A DNA stretch of 64,000 bases. It comes from Guptibacillus spartinae (GTDB taxonomy: Bacteria; Bacillota; Bacilli; Bacillales; Guptibacillaceae). Below, in pieces: positions 1-7,621 of the stretch; the stretch's first letter is position 1, and every line of letters begins with the position of its first letter. Made by a program: the position numbers and the translations under genes. The DNA lies in the NCBI RefSeq assembly GCF_028610625.1, contig NZ_JAQQWU010000003.1, forward strand, positions 397,490 to 461,489. Reading direction: 5' to 3'. Under the pieces are notes generated by a model, which was given only the letters and a program-made list of their open reading frames with translations, made no database searches and had not been told where the DNA came from.

Positions 1-203
1 CAGAAGCAGAAGTAGACCGGATCTTTGATCGCTTTTATAGGGTGGAAAAATCTCGAAATACGAAATTTGGAGGATCTGGTTTAGGTCTTGCGATATCGCG
101 ACAGCTGATTGAGCTTCATGGTGGTAAGCTAGGTGTTGAAAGCTCTGTAGGAGAAGGCAGTGAATTCTGGTTTATGCTTCCATTAGAAATAAAGGAGGAA
201 TAA
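1..203 (+). CDS. Sensor histidine kinase, C-terminal fragment (5' end outside window)
   Basis: The frame starting at base 3 reads through to TAA at 201-203. It encodes the end of a histidine kinase ATP-binding domain: the F-box region (RIFDRFYRVE), the G2 glycine loop (GGSGLGLAIS) and the closing IELHGG...S..GEGSEFWFMLP strand typical of HATPase_c. The phosphoacceptor histidine and sensor domains lie upstream of the window. Only 3 nt separate its stop from the msrAB start, and the msrAB Shine-Dalgarno lies inside its last codons. The two are therefore very likely one transcript, and the kinase may belong to a two-component system that senses oxidative or envelope stress. That role is inference from context. 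Confidence 0.9.
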   Translation, partial: EAEVDRIFDRFYRVEKSRNTKFGGSGLGLAISRQLIELHGGKLGVESSVGEGSEFWFMLPLEIKEE

Positions 204-206
204 CAG

Positions 207-1331
207 ATGAAAATAACAAGGTGGATTCTATTGGCTGGTATAGCCGCTGTTTTGGTTTTTACTTTGCCGAAATTATATGATGTGATCTTTAAACGTTCAT
301 ATGGAAGTGAACCGGCTCAAGCGGTTCAGGACAATGAAGCGGTAGCCACTTTTGCTGGAGGTTGTTTCTGGTGTATGGAACCACCATTTGAAAAGTTAGA
401 TGGCGTACGAGAAGCCGTCTCTGGCTATATTGGAGGCGAAACGGAGAACCCTTCTTATAAAGAAGTATCTTCAGGGGGGACCGGTCATGTTGAAGCCGTT
501 CAAGTATACTATGATCCTTCTGTTGTTAGCTATGAGACACTTTTAGATGTTTTTTGGAGACAAATTGATCCGACAGATGATGAAGGGCAGTTTGTCGATC
601 GGGGCGATCAATACTTATCGGGAATCTTTTATCACAATGAAGAGCAAAAATCGGCTGCAATGCAGTCGAAACAGGAGATTGAGGATTCAGGAAGGTTCGA
701 TAAAGAGATTGTCACTCCGATTGAAGAAGCAACGACCTTCTACGTAGCGGAGGATTATCACCAAGATTATTATAAAGAAAATGAATTTCGCTATAAATTT
801 TACCGAGAAAACTCTGGTCGTGATCAGTTTCTTGAAAAAGCGTGGGGAGATGATCGCGAAGTAGACATCCCTAAATCGAAGTCCGTTTCGTATACTGATC
901 AAGAATTAAAAGAGATGCTCACACCAATTCAATACAGCGTCACGCAGGAAGACGATACGGAAAAAGCGTTTGAAAATGAATACTGGGATAATAAAGAAGA
1001 AGGCATTTATGTTGATATTGTTTCAGGCGAGCCGCTTTTTAGCTCGATTGATAAATACGAATCAGGTACTGGTTGGCCAAGTTTCACTAAGCCACTAGTG
1101 CCAGAGAACATTGTAGAAAAAGAAGACAAAAGTTGGTTTTCCGTTCGAACGGAAGTAAGAAGTAAAGGAGCAGACTCCCATCTTGGTCATGTGTTTGAAG
1201 ATGGGCCTGAGCCTACGGGTCTTCGCTATTGTCTAAACTCTGCTGCTCTTAAATTTATACCGAAAGATGAAATGGAAGAGAGAGGATATGGTGAATTCGT
1301 ACGTATATTTGATGAGGAGGCAGAATCGTAA
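207..1331 (+). CDS. msrAB: Membrane-anchored bifunctional methionine sulfoxide reductase MsrA-MsrB
   Basis: Reduces both S- and R-methionine sulfoxide in proteins. Residues about 7-22 form one hydrophobic segment after a K/R-containing start, so the enzyme is probably anchored to the membrane with its catalytic part outside. The MsrA domain follows, with the signature GGCFWC at 51-56 (catalytic Cys53, second Cys56). The MsrB domain runs from about 235 to 360 and has the TGWPSF and RYCLNSAAL motifs (catalytic Cys342). The protein has only these three cysteines, so the zinc-binding CxxC pairs found in many MsrB enzymes are absent. The start is set by AAAGGAGGAA at 191-200. The gene ends inside the stem of a terminator. 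It follows a kinase gene by 3 nt. Confidence 0.95.
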   Translation: MKITRWILLAGIAAVLVFTLPKLYDVIFKRSYGSEPAQAVQDNEAVATFAGGCFWCMEPPFEKLDGVREAVSGYIGGETENPSYKEVSSGGTGHVEAVQVYYDPSVVSYETLLDVFWRQIDPTDDEGQFVDRGDQYLSGIFYHNEEQKSAAMQSKQEIEDSGRFDKEIVTPIEEATTFYVAEDYHQDYYKENEFRYKFYRENSGRDQFLEKAWGDDREVDIPKSKSVSYTDQELKEMLTPIQYSVTQEDDTEKAFENEYWDNKEEGIYVDIVSGEPLFSSIDKYESGTGWPSFTKPLVPENIVEKEDKSWFSVRTEVRSKGADSHLGHVFEDGPEPTGLRYCLNSAALKFIPKDEMEERGYGEFVRIFDEEAES

Positions 1332-1348
1332 GCGATTCTGCTTTTTTT
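1320..1348 (+). terminator. Intrinsic terminator after msrAB
   Basis: Nine-bp stem GCAGAATCG / CGATTCTGC with a 4-nt loop, followed by seven T. The TAA stop codon of msrAB lies at the loop, so the stem is partly coding. Confidence 0.9.
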
Positions 1349-1381
1349 CATTCTACAGGGATACAATATAGTAAACGAGGG

Positions 1382-1410
1382 TTGCGAATATACGGCGAGG
1401 GGTATATAAT
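1382..1410 (+). promoter_or_regulatory. SigA-type promoter with CstR-like operator O1
   Basis: TTGCGA (1382-1387), 17-bp spacer, TATAAT (1405-1410). The 16-mer ATACGGCGAGGGGTAT (1390-1405) sits in the spacer. It fits the ATAC-N8-GTAT pattern of four other sites around the downstream cstR operon and has the GGGGTAT half of sites at 1903 and 4062. Binding by the CstR-like repressor is inferred. Confidence 0.6.
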
Positions 1411-1434
1411 TCAGAGCATGTGAGGTGAAGAAAC

Positions 1435-1803
1435 ATGGAAAACAAAAAAGCGGATGGACGAGTGCAGCAGCTTTTAGCAAATGAACGAACGTTTCTAGCC
1501 TGGGTTCGCACTTCCATTGCGATTATAGGAATAGGTTTTCTAACAGCGAGTTTACATTTTACAAGAGCCGCTGGAGAACGTGCAGATGACCAGGTGGCAG
1601 TTTTCATTAGTTTTTCATCGTTATTATTTGGCTTGTTGACAATCGCTGGAGGAGCTGTGCAGTTCTATCGGACGAAAAAACGCATTTTAAAATTCGAGGT
1701 GCCTTCCTCTTCATGGATCGTGGTGTTTTTACTTGTCGTTGTCATGTTAATGATTGGTCTAATCGCCACCTACTTTATTATTCAAGTCAATTGGCTTTCT
1801 TAA
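1435..1803 (+). CDS. DUF202 family membrane protein (YidH-like)
   Basis: A 122-aa protein with the DUF202 N-terminal signature (LLANERTFLAWVRTS) followed by three predicted membrane helices (about 22-42, 54-74 and 94-118). The family has no firmly assigned biochemical role. The start ATG is preceded by TGAGGTGAAG. The gene has its own promoter, with an ATAC-N8-GTAT palindrome in the spacer that matches the CstR-like sites of the adjacent persulfide operon. I infer that it is switched on by the same reactive-sulfur signal. There is no clear terminator between it and the cstR promoter at 1811. Confidence 0.85.
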   Translation: MENKKADGRVQQLLANERTFLAWVRTSIAIIGIGFLTASLHFTRAAGERADDQVAVFISFSSLLFGLLTIAGGAVQFYRTKKRILKFEVPSSSWIVVFLLVVVMLMIGLIATYFIIQVNWLS

Positions 1804-1810
1804 GAGGGTG

Positions 1811-1852
1811 TTGACATTCTATATAGATACGTTATAATACCCCTATAGGTAT
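1811..1852 (+). promoter_or_regulatory. Main promoter of the cstR operon with operator O2
   Basis: TTGACA (1811-1816), 16-bp spacer, TATAAT (1833-1838). The palindrome ATACCCCTATAGGTAT (1837-1852) overlaps the -10 element and the start-site region, the expected place for a repressor. C/G-tract palindromes of this kind are the known target class of CsoR-family repressors. Confidence 0.8.
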
Positions 1853-1902
1853 TTAAAACACAAACGAAATTGATTCACCGATAAATTTTTTTACTTGATT
1901 TT

Positions 1903-1918
1903 ATACCCTTAGGGGTAT
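1903..1918 (+). promoter_or_regulatory. CstR-like operator O3
   Basis: Inverted repeat ATACCC-TTAG-GGGTAT, the most symmetrical of the five sites, ending just upstream of the cstR ribosome binding site (1924-1931). It could act as a second operator or a roadblock in the leader. Confidence 0.75.
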
Positions 1919-1938
1919 ATAGTGAGGAGGGTATCACA

Positions 1939-2199
1939 ATGAAATACGATAAAGCCGTTATGAATCGATTGAAGCGTATTGAAGGTCAACTGCGCGGAGT
2001 GATCCAGATGATGGAGCAAGAGAAGAGCTGCGAAGAAATTGTCACGCAACTTTCCGCAACGCGTTCTGGCATTGATCGTTCCATTGGACTAATCGTAAGT
2101 TCGAATCTTGAACAGTGTCTTCACAAACAGATTGAGCAAGGAGAATCGACTGATGATGTTGTGAAAGAAGCTGTTAACCTTTTAGTAAGAAGTCGATAA
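1939..2199 (+). CDS. cstR: CsoR-family persulfide-sensing repressor (CstR-like)
   Basis: An 86-aa all-helical CsoR/RcnR-type regulator (NRLKRIEGQLRGVIQMME start). Copper sensors of the family need a Cys-His-Cys set. This protein has Cys31 and Cys60, the two-cysteine arrangement described for the persulfide sensor CstR of Staphylococcus aureus, and position 59 before Cys60 is Gln. It therefore probably senses per- and polysulfides by cysteine crosslinking and releases its operators. It is the first gene of an operon that contains only sulfur-transfer enzymes. ATAC-N8-GTAT palindromes lie before it, after it and elsewhere in the operon. The B. subtilis counterpart by context is YrkD. Confidence 0.9.
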   Translation: MKYDKAVMNRLKRIEGQLRGVIQMMEQEKSCEEIVTQLSATRSGIDRSIGLIVSSNLEQCLHKQIEQGESTDDVVKEAVNLLVRSR

Positions 2200-2218
2200 C
2201 AAAAAAATTTAACACAAT

Positions 2219-2238
2219 ATATACCCTGTGGTGTATAT
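2219..2238 (+). promoter_or_regulatory. CstR-like operator O4 between cstR and the DsrE-like gene
   Basis: ATATACCC-TGTG-GTGTATAT, an inverted repeat with one mismatch, immediately before the AGGAGG of the next gene. No convincing separate promoter is visible, so it may bind repressor within the transcribed region. Confidence 0.6.
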
Positions 2239-2252
2239 GAGGAGGATATAAA

Positions 2253-2732
2253 ATGAGTGAACAGAAAAAAACAACGATTGTTTTATTTAGTGGAGATTAC
2301 GATAAAGCAATGGCTGCTTACATTATCGCTAATGGTGCCGCCGCTTATGATCATGAGGTAACGATTTTCCATACATTCTGGGGCTTAAACGCTCTTCGTA
2401 AAGATCAGCAAGTAGACGTTAATAAAGGTTTTCTAGAGAAAATGTTTGGGAAAATGATGCCACGTGGCGCTGATAAAATGGGCCTTTCCAAAATGAACTA
2501 TGGTGGAATGGGTAAGAAAATGATTAAGAACGTTATTAAAAAGCATAATGTAACAGAACTTCCACAGCTTATTGAACTTGCACAAGAACAGGAAGTGAAG
2601 CTTGTTGCTTGTACAATGACAATGGATTTGCTAGGCCTACAAAAAGATGAGCTGTTAGAAGAAATCGATTATGCAGGTGTTGCTGCTTATCTCGGTGATG
2701 CTGAAGATGGTAACGTCAATCTCTTTATTTAA
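2253..2732 (+). CDS. yrkE: DsrE/DsrF-like sulfur carrier (YrkE-like)
   Basis: A 159-aa cytosolic protein of the DsrE/DsrF/DrsH-like fold: an N-terminal strand and loop (TTIVLFSGDYDKAMAAYIIANGA), a variable middle with a Met/Gly/Lys-rich patch, and a C-terminal half with the conserved cysteine in VKLVACTMTMD. In this family that cysteine carries sulfane sulfur. The same gene follows the repressor in the yrk locus of B. subtilis. Its likely partners are the rhodaneses and TusA proteins encoded downstream. The start is set by GAGGAGGATATAAA before ATG. The final donor-acceptor order in the relay cannot be read from sequence. Confidence 0.88.
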   Translation: MSEQKKTTIVLFSGDYDKAMAAYIIANGAAAYDHEVTIFHTFWGLNALRKDQQVDVNKGFLEKMFGKMMPRGADKMGLSKMNYGGMGKKMIKNVIKKHNVTELPQLIELAQEQEVKLVACTMTMDLLGLQKDELLEEIDYAGVAAYLGDAEDGNVNLFI

Positions 2733-2744
2733 GGAGTGATAGTA

Positions 2745-3104
2745 ATGGAACTGATCATCATAGCTATCATTGTGGTAGCAGCATGGTTTATTTATAAAAA
2801 GGTAGGAGCAGGAAAAGGTGTAACAACGATCACTTCTGAGCAGGCAAAAGCAAAGTTTAACGACCGCAATGTCCAATTTATCGATGTGCGTACACCTGGG
2901 GAATACAAAGGACAAAAAGTAAAACAATTTAAAAATATGCCACTCAATCAACTGAGCAAACGATCAAAAGAGCTAGATCCGAATAAAGAAGTTGTTGTGA
3001 TCTGTCAAAGTGGTATGAGAAGTTCAAAAGCCTGCGGAGAATTGAAGAGACAGGGATTCACATCTGTTTATAATGTTCGCGGCGGAATGAATATGTGGAA
3101 ATAG
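2745..3104 (+). CDS. Membrane-anchored single-domain rhodanese
   Basis: About 119 aa: one N-terminal transmembrane helix (ELIIIAIIVVAAWFIY), then a rhodanese domain with the active-site loop CQSGMRSS (catalytic Cys) and the FIDVRTPGEY motif. It probably takes sulfane sulfur at the membrane and passes it to the carriers of the operon. I chose ATG 2745 because AAGGAG at 2731-2736 sits 8 nt before it. A GTG at 2736 in the same frame overlaps that ribosome binding site. The gene starts 12 nt after the DsrE-like gene and is followed by a second rhodanese after 11 nt. Confidence 0.9.
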   Translation: MELIIIAIIVVAAWFIYKKVGAGKGVTTITSEQAKAKFNDRNVQFIDVRTPGEYKGQKVKQFKNMPLNQLSKRSKELDPNKEVVVICQSGMRSSKACGELKRQGFTSVYNVRGGMNMWK

Positions 3105-3115
3105 GGGGAGATCTA

Positions 3116-3424
3116 ATGTCTGGTTATGTAAAAGATGTCACACCAGCTGAAGTAAATGAAATGGTAAAAGCTAATAAATCGATTAGTATTGTCGATATTC
3201 GCGGACCAGAAGAAGTGGCCGAAGGAAAGATTCCTGGTGCCTATAATCTTCCGGTTAATGAACTACAGGCGAGAATGAATGAACTTGATAAAAATACAGA
3301 GCATATCATTGTCTGCCAATCTGGTGGCAGAAGTAGTATGGCTTCAATGGTTTTAAAATCAAACGGGTATTCCGTTCTAAATATGACAGGCGGCATGCTT
3401 GCATGGACTGGAGAAACAGAATAA
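3116..3424 (+). CDS. Cytosolic single-domain rhodanese
   Basis: A 102-aa sulfurtransferase with the motifs SIVDIRGPEEVAEG and CQSGGRSSM (active-site Cys). It has no signal or membrane segment, so it is the soluble counterpart of the preceding anchored rhodanese. GGGGGAG at 3104-3110 sets ATG 3116. An ATG at 3095 in the same frame lies inside the upstream gene with no ribosome binding site. Tandem rhodaneses of different location suggest a membrane-to-cytosol sulfur relay, which is inference. Confidence 0.9.
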   Translation: MSGYVKDVTPAEVNEMVKANKSISIVDIRGPEEVAEGKIPGAYNLPVNELQARMNELDKNTEHIIVCQSGGRSSMASMVLKSNGYSVLNMTGGMLAWTGETE

Positions 3425-3444
3425 CTACTACAGGAGGTAGACTT

Positions 3445-4008
3445 ATGATACAAACTGATCACGTACTCGATGCGAAAGGGCTAGCGTGCCCAATGCCCAT
3501 TGTCAAAACAAAGAAAATGATGAAGGACCTTGATTCTGGAGTCGTTCTAGAAATTCTAGCGACAGACAAAGGATCTAAAGCTGACCTTAAAGCGTGGGCC
3601 GATAAAGTCGGGCATCACTATCTTGGTACAGTGGAAGAAGGAGACGTATTAAAGCATTATGTTCGTAAGGCGTCAGATGGAGAAACGACTCTTGAGAAGA
3701 GTCATCCTCATGTCATTTCAAATGAAGACCTTACAGCTAAACTATCCGACGATGAAGTCACGATCGTAGATGTAAGAGAACCAGCAGAATATGCATTTAG
3801 CCACCTTCTAAATGCGATTTCAGTGCCACTAGGCGATTTGGATACACGCATGGCAGAGCTAGATAAAGAAAAGAAAATTTATGTTGTTTGTCGTACAGGT
3901 ACAAGAAGTGATCTTGCGGCTCAAAAGCTAGCTGAGAGTGGCTACGATGTTATTAATGTTGTGCCAGGAATGTCTGAATGGGACGGTCCAACAACGTCTG
4001 ATCTTTAA
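3445..4008 (+). CDS. yrkF: TusA-rhodanese fusion sulfurtransferase (YrkF-like)
   Basis: A 187-aa fusion. The N-terminal TusA domain has LDAKGLACPMPIVKTKK, with the sulfur-carrying Cys15 in the CPxP motif. The C-terminal rhodanese has EVTIVDVREPAEYAFSHL and the active loop CRTGTRSD. Joining a carrier and a transferase in one chain suggests direct persulfide hand-over between the two cysteines. AGGAGGT at 3432-3438 sets ATG 3445. A longer in-frame ATG at 3403 lies in the preceding gene. It is fourth in line after the repressor and is followed by a GC-rich hairpin and another operator. Confidence 0.92.
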   Translation: MIQTDHVLDAKGLACPMPIVKTKKMMKDLDSGVVLEILATDKGSKADLKAWADKVGHHYLGTVEEGDVLKHYVRKASDGETTLEKSHPHVISNEDLTAKLSDDEVTIVDVREPAEYAFSHLLNAISVPLGDLDTRMAELDKEKKIYVVCRTGTRSDLAAQKLAESGYDVINVVPGMSEWDGPTTSDL

Positions 4009-4018
4009 TCATTAATGG

Positions 4019-4051
4019 GCGGGGAGTTTTTCCCCGCAACATAATTTTTTT
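4019..4051 (+). terminator. Weak terminator or attenuator hairpin inside the sulfur operon
   Basis: Seven-bp stem GCGGGGA / TCCCCGC with a 5-nt loop. The T run (4045-4051) starts 7 nt after the stem, so it is a poor terminator. It may lower expression of the downstream dioxygenase or protect the 3' end of upstream mRNA. Confidence 0.45.
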
Positions 4052-4057
4052 GGAAAC

Positions 4058-4078
4058 TATAATACGTATGGGGGTATA
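4058..4078 (+). promoter_or_regulatory. Operator O5 and possible -10 box before the persulfide dioxygenase gene
   Basis: A TATAAT at 4058-4063 is followed by the 16-mer ATACGTATGGGGGTAT (4062-4077). Its GGGGG also forms the only ribosome binding site for GTG 4082. No good -35 is seen. The site has the same ATAC...GGGGTAT shape as O1, so an internal CstR-controlled promoter is possible. Confidence 0.55.
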
Positions 4079-4081
4079 AAA

Positions 4082-5203
4082 GTGGCTTTGAAACAAAAAC
4101 AAGCAAGTGAAGTTGCAACAAAAATAATCAATCAGCAAGAGCTCTTTATTCTCGATGTAAGAAATGAAGATGCATACGGTGATTGGAAAATCGAAGGGGC
4201 ATCCGTTACGTCAATGAACGTTCCATACTTTGATTTAATCGATGGAGTAGAAGACATTCTGCCAAAGCTTCCTAAAGATAAAGAAATTCTTGTTGTATGT
4301 GCGAAAGAGGGGTCTTCCATTTTTGTAGGGGAAGAACTCGTTGAAGCAGGAGTAGAAAATGTATCTTATCTTTCAGGTGGCATGAAAGCATGGAGTGAAT
4401 ACCTCGAGCCAGTTAAGGTTGGTGACCTTCCTGGGGGAGCTCTTTATCAATTTGTCCGCCTTGGCAAAGGGTGCCTTTCCTATTTGATTGAATCAAATGG
4501 TGAAGCAGCTGTTGTCGATGCGAACCGGATGATAGAAAATTACACAACGTTTGCGGAAAACAAAGGTCTGACAATGAAAGCAACGTTTGATACGCATCTT
4601 CATGCTGACCATATATCTGGCGGTAAGGCGTTAGCTGACAGTGTGAATGGAACGTATTACCTTCCTGAAGAAGATGCAGGTGAAGTCACGTTCGACTATA
4701 CTGCATTGAAAGAAGGAAGCACAGTAACAATTGGAGAGGTTACGATTGAACCGATCTACTCTCCAGGGCACACCATTGGAAGTACATCACTCATGATCAA
4801 TGATGCTTATCTTCTAACAGGTGACATACTGTTTGTAGAGTCCATTGGGCGCCCGGACTTAGCTGGTAAGGCTGAGGATTGGGTTCAAGACCTTCGTACA
4901 ACACTCTATGACCGTTATAAAGAAATGGCCGGAGAACTAGTTGTTCTTCCAGCTCACTTTTCAAAGATGGCTGAGCTAGATGAAAAAGGGCGCGTCTCTG
5001 CAAAACTGCATGATCTTTACCAGAAGAATGATGGGCTAAATGTAGAAAAAGAAGAAGAATTTAGAAAGATGGTAACAGAAAATCTTCCGCCACAGCCAAA
5101 TGCTTATCAAGAAATTCGTGAAACAAACATGGGGAAAATAGCTCCTGATGAAGAAACGAAAAGAGAAATGGAAATTGGACCAAACCGCTGTGCGGTTAAC
5201 TAA
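4082..5203 (+). CDS. yrkH: Rhodanese-persulfide dioxygenase fusion (YrkH/CstB-like)
   Basis: A 373-aa cytosolic fusion. Residues 1-110 form a rhodanese domain ([12 protein letters not shown]; active loop with Cys73 in VVCAKEGSS). Residues about 118-330 form an ETHE1-like metallo-beta-lactamase domain with the iron-binding THLHADH at 171-177, SPGHTIGS and [16 protein letters not shown]. Such enzymes oxidise glutathione, CoA or bacillithiol persulfides to sulfite, which the rhodanese half can turn into thiosulfate. In S. aureus CstB the dioxygenase is N-terminal and the rhodanese C-terminal. Here the order is reversed. Start is GTG, with GGGGG 7 nt upstream inside operator O5. Confidence 0.92.
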   Translation: MALKQKQASEVATKIINQQELFILDVRNEDAYGDWKIEGASVTSMNVPYFDLIDGVEDILPKLPKDKEILVVCAKEGSSIFVGEELVEAGVENVSYLSGGMKAWSEYLEPVKVGDLPGGALYQFVRLGKGCLSYLIESNGEAAVVDANRMIENYTTFAENKGLTMKATFDTHLHADHISGGKALADSVNGTYYLPEEDAGEVTFDYTALKEGSTVTIGEVTIEPIYSPGHTIGSTSLMINDAYLLTGDILFVESIGRPDLAGKAEDWVQDLRTTLYDRYKEMAGELVVLPAHFSKMAELDEKGRVSAKLHDLYQKNDGLNVEKEEEFRKMVTENLPPQPNAYQEIRETNMGKIAPDEETKREMEIGPNRCAVN

Positions 5204-5219
5204 TAAGGAGGAATACCAA

Positions 5220-5447
5220 ATGAATTCACAAAAAACATTAGACACAAAAGGGCTAGCATGCCCGATGCCAATCGTAAAAACGAAAAAAGCAATGAAGGAT
5301 ATGGAGTCAGGTGAGGTACTTGAGGTGCAAGCAACAGATAAAGGGGCACAAAGTGACCTTGCTGCCTGGGCGAAGTCTGGCGGTCATGAATTGATGAAGT
5401 CTGAAGAAACAGATGGCGTGTTTTATTTCTGGATCAAGAAGGCTTAG
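5220..5447 (+). CDS. yrkI: TusA-family sulfur carrier (YrkI-like)
   Basis: A 75-aa TusA-fold protein: LDTKGLACPMPIVKTKKAMKDMESGEVLEV with the CPMP motif, followed by the usual DLAAWAKSGGHEL helix. It is strongly similar to the TusA half of the fusion encoded at 3445, so the two probably arose by duplication. ATG 5220 is chosen because AAGGAGGAA at 5205-5213 is at proper distance and the TusA fold begins there. A longer in-frame start at 5148 lies within yrkH. A strong terminator follows, so the permease gene downstream may depend on read-through or its own promoter. Confidence 0.92.
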   Translation: MNSQKTLDTKGLACPMPIVKTKKAMKDMESGEVLEVQATDKGAQSDLAAWAKSGGHELMKSEETDGVFYFWIKKA

Positions 5448-5458
5448 TAATGAGATAG

Positions 5459-5485
5459 GAGGTACTGATTCAGTACCTCTTTTTT
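5459..5485 (+). terminator. Terminator between yrkI and the TauE permease
   Basis: Eight-bp stem GAGGTACT / AGTACCTC with a 5-nt loop, then six T. It separates soluble sulfur-transfer genes from the permease gene, which starts 20 nt later. Confidence 0.8.
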
Positions 5486-5504
5486 AATGGAAGGAGTGAA
5501 TAGG

Positions 5505-6284
5505 ATGGATTTCAGCTTTATTATCACGATTTTTGCAATTGGATTTATTGGTTCTTTTATTTCTGGGATGGTTGGAATCGGTGGTTCCATTATTAAATAC
5601 CCCATGTTGCTTTATATTCCACCTCTACTTGGCTTTGCTGCATTTAGTGCCCACGAAGTTTCTGGGATAAGCGCGGTGCAAGTTTTCTTTGCAACCATTG
5701 GTGGTGTTTGGGCCTACCGTAAAGGTGGTTATCTCAATAAACAATTGATCCTCTACATGGGAGTTAGCATTCTTATCGGTAGTTTCATCGGTGGATATGG
5801 GTCAACAATGATGTCGGAGCAGGGCATTAATGTTGTTTATGGACTTCTTGCAGCGATTGCAGCTGTTATGATGTTTATACCGAAGAAAGGCATTGATGAT
5901 GTTCCGCTTGATCAAGTGAAATTCAATAAATTTCTTTCAGCAGCCCTTGCTTTTATTGTTGGGATTGGGGCTGGGATTGTTGGTGCAGCGGGGGCATTTC
6001 TTCTCGTACCGATCATGCTCGTCGTGTTGAAGATTCCAACGAGAATGACCATTGCATCTTCCCTTGCGATTACGTTTATTTCATCAATCGGTTCAACAGT
6101 TGGTAAGCTGGCAACCGGTCAAGTTCTTTTGCTTCCAGCTGCAATCATGATTGTGGCAAGCTTAATTGCTTCGCCTCTTGGTGCGAACGCTGGTAAGAAA
6201 ATTAACACGAAAATTCTTCAATGGGTGCTGGCTGCCCTTATTCTTGGCACATCCATTAAAATTTGGGTTGATCTTTTATCTTAA
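5505..6284 (+). CDS. yrkJ: TauE/SafE-family permease (YrkJ-like)
   Basis: A 259-aa integral membrane protein with about eight helices and the duplicated glycine-rich motifs of TauE/SafE proteins ([16 protein letters not shown] near the N-terminus, [20 protein letters not shown] in the second half). The family exports or imports sulfite, sulfonates or related anions. Next to a persulfide dioxygenase, sulfite or thiosulfate export is the natural guess. ATG 5505 has AAGGAG at 5491-5496. An upstream in-frame ATG at 5487 contains that ribosome binding site. It ends the sulfur locus and faces a convergent gene across a shared terminator. Confidence 0.9.
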   Translation: MDFSFIITIFAIGFIGSFISGMVGIGGSIIKYPMLLYIPPLLGFAAFSAHEVSGISAVQVFFATIGGVWAYRKGGYLNKQLILYMGVSILIGSFIGGYGSTMMSEQGINVVYGLLAAIAAVMMFIPKKGIDDVPLDQVKFNKFLSAALAFIVGIGAGIVGAAGAFLLVPIMLVVLKIPTRMTIASSLAITFISSIGSTVGKLATGQVLLLPAAIMIVASLIASPLGANAGKKINTKILQWVLAALILGTSIKIWVDLLS

Positions 6285-6287
6285 TTG

Positions 6288-6329
6288 AAAAAGCTGTGGC
6301 ATCGTTTTATAGGATGCCACAGCTTTTTT
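6288..6329. terminator. Bidirectional terminator between yrkJ and the CNNM gene
   Basis: Thirteen-bp perfect stem AAGCTGTGGCATC / GATGCCACAGCTT with A run before and T run after, so it can stop transcripts from both convergent genes. Confidence 0.92.
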
Positions 6330-7616
6330 CTATTGGTTTTGCTTAATGACAAGCTCTTTAATCTGATGTCCATCTACTTCACGAACGGTAAACTGATAGT
6401 GATCAACTGTAAATGATGTGCCCTGTTTAGGTTCAATGTCATGAGTGAGAATCCAGCCGCCAATTGTGTCTACTTCGGTATGGTCGATGGATGTTCCGAG
6501 AAGATCATTAATATCGCTAATGAGCGCTTTTCCATCAACTATGGTTTGGCCATTTTCTTCTTCACGAATTGGAAGCTTTTCATCGAAATCAAATTCATCT
6601 TGTATTTCTCCAACGATTTCTTCTAGAATATCTTCCACAGTCACGAGGCCAGCTGTTCCGCCATACTCATCTACCACGATTGCGATGTGATTATGGCTTT
6701 TTTGCATTTTCGCCAACAGTGTTTTAATATGAGCCGTCTCAATCACATGATTGATGGGATGGATATAATCTCTAAGAACGAGTTCTTCACCCCATTTATA
6801 CTGGGTTAGAATTTCTTTGATGTTCACAACACCAATGATTTTATCCTTATCTCCATCTGCCACAGGATAACGTGTATACTTGCCGTTTTTCATGATTTCA
6901 AGATTTTCTTCCGTTGTATTATCTAAGAAGAGACAGGTCATTTCGGTTCTTGGAATCATAATCTCTCGAGCCATACGCTCATCAAATTCAAAGATGTTAT
7001 TCACAAATTCCATTTCGGATTTATTGATTTCACCACTTTTGTAGCTCTCTGATAAAATTAGACGAAGCTCATCTTCAGAGTGGGCTTGTTCGTGCTCATT
7101 TGCCGACTTAAGTCCAAATAATTTGACAACGCCTCGCGCTGACCCATTTAATGCCCATATAAACGGGTACATAATTCGGTAAAACCAGATCAGTGGACCA
7201 GCAAGGAGTAGACTAATGCTTTCAGCTTTTTGAATCGCAAATGTTTTAGGAGCAAGCTCACCAAGAACAACGTGAAGAAACGTAATAATCGCAAAAGCAA
7301 GTGCGATCGTGAGAGGGGTTGCAATGGAGTCAGGTAAATTCATGAGCTCAAATAACGGATGTAAGAGCAGTTCCACTGTCTCTTCCCCTAGCCAACCTAG
7401 CGCTAGTGCAGTAATTGTAATACCTAATTGACAGGCTGACAGATACCCATCTAAGTTACCGAGTACTTTTTGAACGGATTTTGCTTTCTTATTTCCTTCA
7501 CTAGCAAGTGCATCAATTCGCGTTCTCCTAATCTTAACAATGGCAAATTCAGAAGCTACGAAAAATGCAGTTAATACAATTAGCAAGATCACAGCAATCA
7601 CTTTAATTAGTTCCAA
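6330..7616 (-). CDS. CNNM/CorC (HlyC) family transporter with CBS pair
   Basis: Domains in order: an N-terminal CNNM (DUF21) membrane domain with about four helices, a paired CBS domain (IPRTEMTCLF; VDEYGGTAGLVTVEDILEEIVGEI) and a C-terminal CorC_HlyC domain (VDGKALISDINDLLG...VDTIGGWI). B. subtilis relatives such as YhdP export magnesium; substrate here is unproven. Start choice is unusual. An in-frame GTG at 7644-7646 overlaps the only ribosome binding site. The TTG at 7614-7616 gives MELIKVIAVILLIVLTAFF, matching the usual family N-terminus, but is separated from the AGGAGGTGA by a 20-nt hairpin. Confidence 0.9.
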   Translation of the reverse strand: MELIKVIAVILLIVLTAFFVASEFAIVKIRRTRIDALASEGNKKAKSVQKVLGNLDGYLSACQLGITITALALGWLGEETVELLLHPLFELMNLPDSIATPLTIALAFAIITFLHVVLGELAPKTFAIQKAESISLLLAGPLIWFYRIMYPFIWALNGSARGVVKLFGLKSANEHEQAHSEDELRLILSESYKSGEINKSEMEFVNNIFEFDERMAREIMIPRTEMTCLFLDNTTEENLEIMKNGKYTRYPVADGDKDKIIGVVNIKEILTQYKWGEELVLRDYIHPINHVIETAHIKTLLAKMQKSHNHIAIVVDEYGGTAGLVTVEDILEEIVGEIQDEFDFDEKLPIREEENGQTIVDGKALISDINDLLGTSIDHTEVDTIGGWILTHDIEPKQGTSFTVDHYQFTVREVDGHQIKELVIKQNQ

Positions 7617-7621
7617 TAAGG

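Noticed and set aside
687..902. Many antisense frames of 60-130 codons over strong genes (for example 687-902, 21184-21588, 26914-27387, 30390-30773)
   Set aside because: They mirror real coding genes, have no ribosome binding sites or family features, and follow codon bias of the opposite strand.
1895..1923. Second promoter TTGATT-N17-TATAGT for cstR
   Set aside because: Its start site would fall on the ribosome binding site at about 1930, leaving no leader; the upstream TTGACA/TATAAT promoter is better.
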